Shown here: positions 9,701-22,935 of the stretch, piece by piece
How the letters are laid out: each line of letters starts with the position of its first letter
Numbering within the stretch: position 1 is the first letter of the stretch
Origin: Trebouxia sp. TZW2008
Lineage: Eukaryota > Chlorophyta > Trebouxiophyceae > Trebouxiales > Trebouxiaceae
Length of the DNA stretch: 40,266 bases
Assembly (NCBI GenBank): GCA_002118135.1
Contig: BDIU01000071.1
Span: forward strand, 1 to 40,266
Direction: 5' to 3'
Program-made: the position numbers and the translations under genes
The notes under the pieces: model-generated
What the model was told of the DNA's origin: nothing
Seen by the model: the letters and a program-made list of their open reading frames with translations, nothing else
Databases searched by the model: none

Positions 9701-12700
9701 ACTGGATCAACTATGATGCCTATGTTGCCAGCTCCATCACAGGTGTGTACATGGATCTGCCTTAGCGCCAGTCATTTGTCATGGAGTGCATCTGTCGTTC
9801 CTCATGCACATGCTTGAGAACGCAGGTATGGCATTGAAGTTGTTGCAGGCGGGCACCTCCTGACTTGTATGCAGCAAGTCATAGCCCTTCTACATGCTGC
9901 ATTGCTTGATCACATGCTTCAGTGTCCTGCATGCACAAGCCTGATACCAGGATTGACAACAGATTAGTGCTCTACCAAATGCAGACAGCAGATCATGCAG
10001 TGCATGCTCAAATGCTGCAACAGTTTGTCTCACATGCACCTCAGTTGTGTGCACGGACTCTGAACAGTAGCCGTTGTTTGCGGACCTCACCACCCAAGCT
10101 GCAAGGCACTCCTTGCGTCCCACACGTGCATGCTTTGACGAATCATGGAGACATCATGCACAATTGTGCGCAGCTAGCACTCACAGAGGGTAGGACCACC
10201 TATGTGTTGAATCCCATATTGTGAGCAGGCTTGCAGCCGCAGCTCTGTTGCTGACTGTATCACTGATTTGCTTGTTTGGATGTGCCATACATTTACTATG
10301 ACTTGTAGGCTCACCAGCATTGTGCAGCCATAATCACTCTACATCAAGATCAACACTGTCAGGAATTAGTGTTAGTGACTAGCTAGCACGGCTTTGCCCT
10401 AGTACATTGTTTATCACGAAACAACGATTGCTCTGCCATAAATGTGTGTGTCAGCATTGATGACTTGACATGCAGTATCTTTACTGTTGTGTGAGTTTCT
10501 GTTATGTTCTATTCTTTTGTGATTGTGCACTCATGTGCAACACTAGCCTTGGTGCATGCAGATCCAGCGATTATTGCCCAGCATCAGTCAGTAGTGTGGG
10601 GCACAGATTGCACTTAGACACTCTGTGCAGCTATCACTGCTGAGCCCTCCAAGCCACAGTACTTGCTCCCTTTGAATAAGCCAAACTTCCGTCTTGCATG
10701 CATATGCAATGTGCGCGCTGTTGTCTGCAGATTCAGCAATCATTGCCAAGCATCAGCCAATAGTGTGGGGGACAGACCGCATTTGGACCTCACCTGCAGC
10801 TATTACTGCTCTGCCCTCCAATGCACAGTACTTTCTCACATTCAACCAGCCAAAATTCCTTTCTAAATGCATGTGCAACATGTGCTGTGTTACACGCAGA
10901 TCCGGCTATCATTGCTAAGCTCCAGCTCATTGTGTGGGGCACAGACCGCATTCAGACGTCCTATACAGCTATCACCGCTTTGGCTTCCAAGCCACAGTAC
11001 CTTCTCACTTTGTATGAGCCGTTCTTCCCTCTTGCATGCATATGCAACATGTGCTGTGTTCAGTGCAGATCCAACAATCATTGCCAAGCATCAGCCAATA
11101 GTGCATGACACAGACCGCATCCAGATGTCCTACACAGCTATCACCGCTTTGGCTTCCAAGCCACAGTACCTTCTCACTTTAACTGAGCCATTATTCCCTC
11201 TTGCATGCATATGCAATATGTTTTGTGTTACATGCAGATCCATCAATCATTGCCAAGCATCAGCCAATAGTGTGGGGCACAGACCGCATTCAGACCTCAT
11301 ATGCAGCAATCAACGCTTTGGTAACCAAGCCACAGTACCTTCTCACTTTCAATGAGCCAAACTTCCTCTCTGGCAGTGGCGGCTCCAATGTTGTAGACCC
11401 AGCCACCGCTGCAAGCCTGTGGCCACAGCTGACAGGCCTGTTTGACCCCCTGGGGGTTCAGCTGATAGCCCCCAGTCCGATTGACTGCACTGGAGACCCT
11501 AGCTGCCGCAATGTGGATTCTGCTGCTGGCTGGCTGAGTGCATTCCAAACAGTAAGCTCACAAGCTGTAGTCAGATTCAGATGCTCATCAACCCAAGTGA
11601 GGCGTTGATTTGTTTGCGCTGCACGTCATTGGCATGGCCAGCAGCAAGCTCACAATCCGCATGGTCTTAGGCCCTGTCCAGAGTCATGCAGGAAATGTAG
11701 GCAAACACTCTGCAGATTGCTTGGATGTTACTACGCCACGCAACACCTAATGTCAGCAATTCTTCAAATGTTGCTCATTACTGCAGTCTTGAGAGTCTGC
11801 CAAACACAGTAATGCTGCATCACTGTGTGACTGTGTGAATGCATCACTGTGTGACTGCATTACTGTGTCTGGCAGTCAGTCCATATCGCTCAATCGCATT
11901 CATGCAGCCCAGGCGGAACTAGGACTCTGTCTAGTTGTCCTGACACAGAAAGCCCTCAATGAGATGCAGCGCTTGACTGACTTGACATGTATTGACTTGA
12001 CTTGACGTATGCATTTGCAGGCGCTCAACAGGACCCAGCCATAGCAGGTGCCTGGGATGCAGTTCATGCTGTGAGCTGTCTTGAATATGCCGCATCGTTC
12101 AACACTCATGTTACCTCTGACAAGACCTAACACGAAATTTGTTTATGTATATGCGCTGAATAACAATCCAGGCACCTCAGGTGTCTGGATTGCAGTTTAC
12201 GCTCTGAGCTGCCTATGCCACTGACTTCAACACCAATGTAAGTCACATATGCAGAGCCAGCAAAGCGCCTTGTTGATTTGCAGGCGCTGAACAGCACACC
12301 CTTGACAAACCCAAGCTCTCTAACATGGCTTGACCCACTTGCCTTGGCTTGACTTGGCCTGTGCATTTGCAGGCGCTGACAACAACAATCCAGCCGCAAC
12401 AGGTGCCTGGGATGCAATTCACGCCTTGAGTTACCATATCTTTGCCACTGGATTCAGTGACATTGTGAGCCACATGACCAGACACAACACGCGGCTTCTT
12501 TCTTGGCAGGCGCTGAACAGCAAGACCTTGACAAGACCCAGCTCTCTGCCATGAATTGGAGGGTATCTGGCCTTGACTTGACTTTCATGCCTTGGCTTGC
12601 CTTGACTTGGCCTGTGCATCTGCAGGCGCTGAACAACAATCCAGCCACAATAGGGGCCTGGGACGCTATTCATGCCTTGAGTTACCACACTTATGCCACT

Positions 12701-14312
12701 GACTTTGACACCTTTGTGAGTCAGATGATGGAACCCAACATACTGCTTGTTGATTTGCAGGCGCTGAACAGCACACCCTTGACAAGTCCCAGCTCTCTAA
12801 CATAACTTGACTTGTCTCTTACCTTGACTTGACCCACATGCCCCGGCTTGACTTGACTTGGCCTGTGCATTTGCAGGCGCTGAACAACAACCCAGCCACA
12901 GCAGGTGCCGGGGATGCAATTCACGCTCTGAATCACCACACCTATCCCACTGATTTCAGCATTTTTAGACCAACTGACCAAAGCCAGTATGCGGCTTGCT
13001 CATTTGCAGGTGCTGAACAACCAGCTCTTAACAAGGCTCTGAACTTGACTGACTTGACCTGTATACTGTCTTGACAAGCCCCACTTGACTTGATTTGACT
13101 TGTGCATCTGCAGGCGCTGAACAACACTCCAGCCACCATAGGGGCCTGGAATGCAATTCACGCTTTGAGCTACCACACCTATGCCAGTATCTTCAACACC
13201 ATCGTAAGTCATATACCAGACACAACATGCGGCTTCTTTCTTTGCAGGCGCTGAACAACAACCCAGCCACAACAGGGGCCTGGGATGCAATTCACGCTTT
13301 GAGCTACCACACCTATGCCACTGACTTCAACACCATTGTGAGTCACATGACCAGCCTGCACCAGCAGTTTGGCAAGCCCATATGGGTGACTGAAATTGCG
13401 TCCGGGCAGGACTCTTCCATGGAGGAAAATGTGGCCCTGATGAACCAGTTTGTGCCCTGGGCCAATTCCCAGACTTGGGTTGAGCGCTACTTCTGGAACC
13501 AAGCAGTAAGTTGCCGCTGCATTCTTTTGCAGCTGTGCTGCGGTATTGCTGTGGTTTCTGTTCTTGCAAATGTGCTGGGCGTTCTGCACCCAATGCATCG
13601 CAGCTTACAGTTGCAAGTGAAGTGTCGGAATGCTGTCATCAGTGTTGCCTCACAACACAGCAGCTGTGAGTCTTGCAACACACATATGAAATTGGAATGT
13701 CTTTTCCAGCAGATTTTCCTTTAAGTACGCATGCTGAAGACCTGATGGACCTTCTGCACACATCTGTCCTCAAGGCTCAGTGGCCAATGATCACTTGGAC
13801 TTGGGCTTGAGAACATTGGTGACACAACTTGCACCTAAGTTGATGCAAATGCCGCACAATCTGGCACAGAACATAGTGTTTAACTCACAGATGCTTCTGA
13901 TGCCGCTGCATCTGTACTGAGCTGTAGTCTGAGCTGTATAGCTGTGCACACACCTGTGTTTGTATTTACTCAGCTGGTGAGGTGGAAGCAGACTCTCATA
14001 ACTGCACTGACGAGCAAGCTTTGGTAAAACGCCGAGATCACATGTCGTTGCACAGCACCTGTGTTTGCATTGTAGACGTTTTTGCAAGACTATACAACTT
14101 GACATTGTCTGTATGGCCCTCTGTTGGGTCTCTCTACAGTAATTATAACTGATGAATTGATTGTTTGTGCTGTGCAGACGCCAGTGCAGGGAACTGATCA
14201 GCAGAACAACGAAAATCTGCAGAACAGCTTCCTGGTCAACAAATTCCCTGATGGCAGCGGTGATGGTTCTCTGTCTGAGTTGGGGCAGACCTACGCTAAC
14301 TTCCCTTGCTAA
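6754..14312 (+). CDS. Secreted Ser/Pro-rich (extensin-like) GH128 beta-1,3-glucanase with tandem exon arrays
   Basis: Chained exons: 6754-6888, 7105-8409, 9622-9742, 11238-11551, 13248-13505 and 14178-14312, giving 755 residues, all in phase. Exon 1 starts with a signal-peptide-like core (LCCLIALACIL). Exon 2 (435 codons) is wall-protein-like, with about ten SLESTAF blocks and SPPPP motifs, partly as an exact 108-bp repeat. The rest matches the Asl1-like glycoside hydrolase domain (GH128): YWINYDAYV, IVWGTDRI, LLTFNEPNF with the likely acid/base Glu, LSYHTYATDF, KPIWVTEIA with the likely nucleophile Glu, and VERYFWNQ. The family cleaves beta-1,3-glucan. I infer an enzyme that is exported and held in the wall. 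Introns 2-4 and the 3' flank carry many truncated copies of neighbouring exons, listed separately. The N-terminal Ala/Thr junction around 8372-8409 could also splice into copies of itself. Confidence 0.8.
8119..8350 (+). repeat. 108-bp coding repeat in the Ser/Pro-rich exon
   Basis: A 36-codon unit (SLESTAFYSPPPPASSAAAE plus an Ala/Val/Ser/Thr tail ending SPQA) occurs twice almost unchanged, starting about 8113 and 8221, with a third start at 8329 that breaks off. Near identity at silent sites points to a recent duplication. The Ser-Pro4 motif is the typical site for hydroxyproline arabinosylation in plant and algal wall proteins. Confidence 0.85.
8372..8780 (+). repeat. Exon-copy array A: end of the Ser/Pro-rich exon with donor, three copies
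   Basis: The true exon end (GCAAGCACTGCAGCAACTGC..GCAGCA|gtgagc, ending at 8409) recurs at about 8494-8522 with donor gtaagc and at about 8738-8780 with donor gtgagt. The flanking TGCCTGCTGTTTGTCTGCA block repeats too, so each unit spans exon end and intron start. The copies may be bypassed in splicing or act as cassettes; I cannot tell which. Confidence 0.75.
9351..9742 (+). repeat. Exon-copy array B: first catalytic-domain exon, three copies
   Basis: Copies begin after AG acceptors at 9351, 9472 and 9622. Only the last (9622-9742) is whole, encoding GCSGKKGIVFDYFFQYG and on to AYVASSIT, with donor gtgtgt. The first loses similarity after FDYFFHSLDS. The second has a stop (TAG 9524-9526) in the homologous frame, and YW has become CW. 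The period is about 121 to 150 bp. Copies 1 and 2 look dead as full exons. Confidence 0.85.
9743..10540. other. Intron 3 left part, nothing recognised
   Basis: About 800 bp of the GH128 gene between the third exon and the next copy array. Short ORFs here overlap and start in different frames; no repeat unit, splice-flanked copy or RNA gene stands out. Confidence 0.5.
10562..11378 (+). repeat. Exon-copy array C: 169-bp period, five acceptor-plus-exon units
   Basis: AG acceptors sit at exon starts 10562, 10731, 10900, 11069 and 11238, exactly 169 bp apart each time. Every unit holds intron end, acceptor and the first ~140 nt of the exon (D-P-x-I-I-A-K..WGTDRI..QY-LLTF-EP). Copy 1 has a stop after WGTDCT. 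Copy 2 is open but reads LTFNQP, so the catalytic Glu is Gln. Copy 3 reads LYEP. Copy 4 reads VHDTDRI and LTEP. Only copy 5 continues into the full 314-nt exon. Since 169 is not a multiple of three, use of an upstream acceptor with read-through shifts frame. Confidence 0.9.
12021..13337 (+). repeat. Exon-copy array D: eleven copies in alternating long/short units
   Basis: Copies of the third catalytic exon start GCGCTGAAC at 12021, 12153, 12284, 12373, 12510, 12626, 12761, 12877, 13010, 13114 and 13248. From 12284 on they alternate: short ones (12284, 12510, 12761, 13010) diverge after ALN, long ones keep NNPAT..GAWDAIHALSYHTY. Paired units repeat at about 250 bp. Copies 12626-12715 and 13114-13203 are 90 nt, open, in phase 0, with CAG acceptors and gtgagt/gtaagt donors. 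Copy 12877-12966 is open but has lost its donor. 12021, 12153 and 12373 are frameshifted. CTTGA-rich tracts precede most acceptors. The last copy is the true 258-nt exon. Confidence 0.88.
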
Positions 14313-14424
14313 TCTGGAGCACACTCAGCATGTATATGGCACTGCAGTCAAAACAAGACTAGGGTCTGTTGCTCTGATGATGGTGTCTCAGTTGGGGCAT
14401 ACCTATGCTAAGTTTTTTTGCTAA
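14260..14424 (+). repeat. Duplicated 3' end of the GH128 gene
   Basis: The last 45 nt of the coding region with its stop (..GAGTTGGGGCAGACCTACGC..TGCTAATCTGG, to 14312) recurs about 111 bp downstream (CAGTTGGGGCATACCTATGC..TGCTAATCTGG), with matching 3' flank (CATGGCACTGCAGTCAA..AAGACT.GGGTCTG). A third partial flank copy lies near 14510-14560. The true terminal exon is the upstream one, which has the acceptor. Confidence 0.75.
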
Positions 14425-15829
14425 TCTGGCGCACAATAAGCATGCACATGGCACTGCAGTCAAGGCAAGACTGGGGTCTGCTGCTGCGACAATGGTGCAG
14501 TCAATGCTGTGGTCCATGTTGCAGTCAAAGCAAGATTGGGGTCTGTTGCCCTAACAGCAATGTTGCTTCAAGTCACTTGGGCTTGTGACATTTACAGCAG
14601 CCGCTTGGGGGGCAGCTGTGAAGCCATGTACACTTGGGTGTTGTAGTTGGTTCTCAGAGTCTTACTGCTAGGCATTATGCAGGTCATGCTTAGTGATAAC
14701 CAACAGTAGAGTGTTCATACCAGCTTGTTCGCCAAAAGTTGTGTTGTGTTGCAATCTGTTGCAACATGCCGTCAGCCCAACATCTGTACTCAAGAACAAT
14801 GATTGGATGCAGAACAGTGATTTTTCCTCTTCTGTTGTATCACAGCCCACACAGATTTGACTGCACTGCGTCGACATTTGACTTCTTGTACCGCCATAAG
14901 TAGCTGTTTTTTTGGCCATGATAGCCTGCTTTTGCTAGTGAGACTTCTCTTTCTTTGTTTGATCCTTTTTTGATGCGTCTCATGCTTTCAGACAACCTGA
15001 GTCACGTGCCTAGGCCGTGCATGTTCAATGAGCAATGCACTGCCTGTTACGTAATGTATCATCTGCCTGTTGCTTCATGCCCTTTAGAATAGCCAAACTG
15101 GCAGCTGCAGCAATGCAATGCCTCATTGCAAAACGCAGTTTTGCCCACAATCTCTTGTCAACGCAAATGGCCACACATGGCAGAGCTTGCTTTACTGGCG
15201 GAACGGTTGAGGTCAAAGCTTCATGAGAACTGTCAGACAAATCAAATCACTAAACCCACCAAACAACCAATGGTAGCATAAACAAACATGAATGCAGACC
15301 TGTCATGGGCGCCTGGCCTCAAGAGCTGCATTCACAGGCACTTTGAGCCTGACGATCAAAGACGACAACACCTTCAATGTCTGTAACCAGGACAAACCTA
15401 GCAGGCCCTATCAAGCTAAGGAAGCTGAAGAAGATGCATACGGCAGTGGACCCTGACACAACCTGTAGGTTGATTCAGCTGAATTCTGACAAACCCTTTC
15501 AGCTAATTGCACATAAGCTACCCTTCGCAAGCCTATCATGAAGCACCTGCAAAAGCTGACCTGACTTCAATCAAGGTCATGTATGACAGAATGGTGCCCA
15601 AGCTGCAGCCAAAACCAGACTAGACCCGTGAAGATGCCAACTACAGCATGCCAAACTGTTCAAGAAAGGTTTTTAAGTGTCTGCGCACAAGCTACCCTTT
15701 GCAGGCCGATCAGGAAACATTTACGAAAGCTGACCTGATTTCAGTCAAACTCATGCAAGACAGACTTGTGACTCAGCTGCAGCCAAAACCAAACAAGACA
15801 GACTGTGACCACATTGCAACACCAACAAA
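14425..15829. other. Tail-to-tail gap between GH128 and adenylosuccinate synthetase genes
   Basis: No supported gene in about 1.4 kb. It should hold the 3' UTRs of two convergent genes. A direct repeat lies at 15509-15625 and 15683-15805 (listed separately). Small ORFs here are short, overlap on both strands and lack recognisable domains. Confidence 0.5.
15509..15805. repeat. About 175-bp tandem duplication downstream of adenylosuccinate synthetase
   Basis: Two units share CACA.AAGCTACCCTT.GCA, AAAGCTGACCTGA.TTCA and AGCTGCAGCCAAAACCA in order, starting near 15509 and 15683. They lie just past the stop codon of the minus-strand gene, probably in its 3' UTR or flank. Confidence 0.7.
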
Positions 15830-19749
<3,920 letters not shown>

Positions 19750-20473
19750 AGCTCGCGTTCCGCTGCCATGTCTTTGGTTGCTCAGCAGGTCACGACGAGC
19801 TGAGCTGCGATTCCTTCCGTAACGACTTCGACGCTGTGATGGAGCAACAGCATGTCCCGATTGCTGGTGCACGGCCGGGGCATACTGAGCTGAAGTGAAA
19901 GTCTGCAGTGCGAATTGTCGATGCGATCAGCAGGTGGCCAAAAAAGCTCGCATGCCATGCAAAGGGAACCTTGTAGTCAACGCGACCATGTCTCGATACC
20001 TGGCTGTGCATATGAACGTTCCTCCCGAGCTATCCGGAGTGTGTTTGATGTGTTGCTATTGCACTATATTGCGCGCACAGGGCGTGAGACTATAAGCCGA
20101 AATGCAGCGACGCATGGCTAACATGGACGTCCTCTGCAGCTGGTTTGCATTTTGACCGGTGCGGCGGTGAGTAGGGTCTGCCAATCCGCCCCCACATGAG
20201 GGCTGCACCGAGGGCGGCAGTGAAGGGCTTTTGCCAGCATGCATGCTTCTGAGCTTGTAAATTTATGTCAGTCGACAAACTGCGTCTGTCACGACACAGT
20301 CTCTCTGGCCAAAACAGCGCACCAGCAGTGCATGAAGCAGTAGCTTACATTGCTTAGATTGCTTTGTTTTATAGGGCAATTGGCGAGTTACTGAGCACAC
20401 GGATCTCAGTTCCGTAACTAAGCTCGCCGGACGCAAGTGTCTTCATACATTGTAAACGCATTTCAGAAACCGC
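19750..20473. promoter_or_regulatory. Shared head-to-head promoter gap
   Basis: Up to 724 bp between the minus-strand adenylosuccinate synthetase and the plus-strand plastid TPR-like gene. Part of it must be the leader or transit-peptide coding region of the synthetase. I found no certain TATA box. A bulged hairpin sits at 20382-20428. Confidence 0.5.
20382..20428 (+). promoter_or_regulatory. Three-tier bulged hairpin in a 5' leader
   Basis: Nested pairings: GGCGAG (20382-20387) with CTCGCC (20423-20428), TTAC (20388-20391) with GTAA (20414-20417), TGAG (20392-20395) with CTCA (20405-20408), with two 5-nt bulges on the same side and a 9-nt loop. It lies 46 nt before the ATG of the TPR-like gene. 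It could act in translation or be chance. Confidence 0.35.
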
Positions 20474-22935
20474 ATGCAGACTTTGCAAGTGAAGCCGAGT
20501 TGTCAAGGATGCTTATGGCGTCAAGCTCCTCCAAAGCTGTCGCATTTTGTTTTCAAAGCTCAGGCTTCTGGACCTGAACGTCAGCCAAACACATTGACTG
20601 TGCGCTTGAAGAGAGCTAGACAGGGGCAGCAGCAGACAGCCCACGCTCAGCAAGCCGGTGCTGCACAGTCCGCGTCACCACAGAGCAAAGTTGAAGTGTC
20701 TGATCAACTTATGTCATATGGGGACAAAGACACCGCCCAGCAAGAGCAACAGATGCTCACAGCATTGCAAGAAGCACAGAAGTCACCCCAGTCACCTTCT
20801 CCAGACGCAGGTGCGCCATGCAAACCATGCCACCCGATGAGGCCTTTTGCACGCAAAACGCGTGCTCACTGACCCCCGGCACTGCCATGCAGTTGTAAAA
20901 CAAGCGTCAAGGCAACCTGCAAGAGGGTCTGCAAAACCTCATCCCTTGCAAGTCTCAGCTGGCAAAGCTGTTTCCAAAGCTGACATGCTCGCCAAACTCA
21001 ATCAAGCTAAGGCATACAAAAAGGAGAAAGCAGCAAAGCCGGAAGTTGCCCCAGAGATCAAACATGTGCAGTCTACAACAACAGACAATCAGACACAGCA
21101 GCTGCATAACCAAGGTGCTCAGCGCAAGGATGCCTTCAGCGCAAGTCAGAGGGCAGAGAAACAAAGTCAGCCCAAAGAACCGAACTCAGATCCAAATCCA
21201 GTCATACACAATGGTGGTCAGGGCAGCGCTGGGCAGGCTGCTGGCTATCTGCAGCAAGCTGTCAAGGCAGCAGACTCTACTAAGGGCATGCGGATGGAAA
21301 CCTACAGCATGCTCAAAGAACAGGAGAAGCGAAGCCAGAAGGTGACTTAGCTGCTGCATGTGTCTGTTTCGATGTGTGCAGAAACATTTCCTGATTGTCC
21401 TCAGCCTAGTTGCCACTTCCCTGTGCTACAAATGTCAGAGGCGCTTCTTGCAACTGAAAGCCAATATATGCCAATGTGCAGATGGGCATGCTTGCATGAT
21501 CAAGCGATAAGTGATCGGATGTACTGTAACAGGTGGAGTTTCTGATCGTCTGTCTCATCTTCTTACTGTGTTTTAGGACGGTATGCTTGCTGCGTGTCAT
21601 AGCATTCTGCAAATCTTTGTGCATCGCTGTGCAGGTCGAGATCATCTCAGTGGACAAAAGCTACAGCACCCAAACAAAAGTGATGGACCCCAACTACAAC
21701 CCCAAAGTGGCTACTTGGGGGGTGTTTGAAAGGCCAGCCAACATCTCAGAAGCGTATGGAGGTGGCAGAACCATCAAGGCAGGCACTCCTCTAGAAGACG
21801 CTGCTGCGACGCAAGCTAGAAAGGAACGTATGGCTGCTGCTCTTGCTAGGTATGAACACCAGAAGCTATCAGCCATGCTGTGTGACGTGCACTGCGTGAA
21901 TCACATCAACTGGAAGCCCTCAGCTGTAATGCTTTTACAGTGAACTTTCGTTGTAAGGACACTCAATGTAAGGAGGATCTCATTGTCAGGACCACCTTTT
22001 GCTAACGAATCACTGCATTCTGACTGCAGTGGTCCCTCTGGGTACGGACAACTTGATGTAAGGACGTTGTCTTGGTAATCAATGCAATCGTTATATTGAG
22101 AGATTACTGTAATCACATCAGACATTCTGATAGGCTCCAGCTGTCCGGGGTTGCTTGAGCAGCTTCTGACAGCATCGGAATGGCATCATGAAGGTACTGG
22201 CAAACCAGCATGGCATTTCAGTAGGTGTGCAGTTGTATTTTGGGCTGCAAGGCGCCACTGTCCTGACAAGTTGGTGCTTGATGGTACCTACTCTAATGTA
22301 CTTGACGTGGTAATGCATTTCATGCATCTATTATATCTTGAAGTGTATTCTCCTTGCAAATCACATGATTGGAGCAAAATTGTAACTTCTAGTTGATCAC
22401 TTGTAGGTGATGCTGCTTGTGCAGGTTCAAGAGGGATGCTGGCACCCAAGTGGAGCCAGCTGTGCAGCAGGCTTGCGAAGAAGCCTTTGATGAGGGTGAG
22501 GAGCGCTTCAAAGACAAAATGGTTGCTGCAGCATTGAGCAAGTATGCTGTGGCTGCTGAGCTCATGCCCATCAAAACAGAGCTGGGAGGCAGAGCAAGGC
22601 TCCAAAAGGCTATCTGCCTTGACTCGCTTGGGCAAAACAAAGAGGCGTATGCAGTGTACAGCCTTTTGGAGCGACACCCAAACGCTGCTGTGGCAAAACA
22701 AGCTAAGAGGATGATATTTGGTTTCAGAGCTATGGACAACCTCAAAGCTCACACCATGTCATACAGTGTGACCAAGGGCGCTTATGCCAAATATTTCAAT
22801 GCTGTGTCCAGCGACTGGAACTCAGCATATGTCTCTGATGATGAAGACACAACAGAGTTCAGCAAAGTCATCATCATCGCATCTGCGGTCATGATGATGC
22901 CTCTTGCCTTTTTGGCTTACAAAATCTTTTCCTGA
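20474..22935 (+). CDS. Conserved plastid TPR-like protein with C-terminal membrane anchor
   Basis: Exons 20474-20810, 20953-21341, 21635-21849 and 22425-22935 join in phase to 483 residues; the second acceptor could also be six bases later (20959). The N-terminus is Ser/Arg/Gln-rich with no acidic residue early on, as in a chloroplast transit peptide. Then comes a low-complexity Ala/Gln/Lys region (KADMLAKLNQAKAYKKEK). A conserved-looking block follows: VDKSYSTQTKVMDPNYNPK, TWGVFERPANISEAYGGGRT. A helical TPR-like part comes next (KYAVAAELMPIKTELGGRAR, LDSLGQNKEAYAVYSLLERH), and last a hydrophobic tail (VIIIASAVMMMPLAFLAYKI). I recognise the style of green-lineage plastid proteins but cannot name it. 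Likely place: thylakoid or envelope membrane, soluble part outward from the tail. Function not known to me. Confidence 0.75.
21938..22109. mobile_element. MITE of Tc1/mariner (pogo/Tigger) type
   Basis: Lies in intron 3 of the TPR-like gene. The left end reads TA|CAGTGAAC..GTTGTAAGGAC; the right end, read on the other strand, is TA|CAGTAATCTCTCAATATAACG. TA dinucleotides on both sides fit the TA target duplication of Tc1/mariner elements, and CAGT termini with a TAACG/GTAAGG interior are typical of pogo-like MITEs. Terminal repeats are imperfect beyond the first bases. At about 172 bp it codes for nothing and would need a transposase from elsewhere. Confidence 0.65.

Noticed and set aside
10731..10875. 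Array C copy 2 as a working alternative exon with a Gln-for-Glu active site
   Set aside because: The frame is open but I see no good donor after it, and read-through into the next unit shifts frame, so I do not call it an exon.
19750..19872. Starting adenylosuccinate synthetase at 19872
   Set aside because: The codon there is GTG, not ATG. The in-frame sequence may still be transit peptide reached by splicing, so the start is left open.
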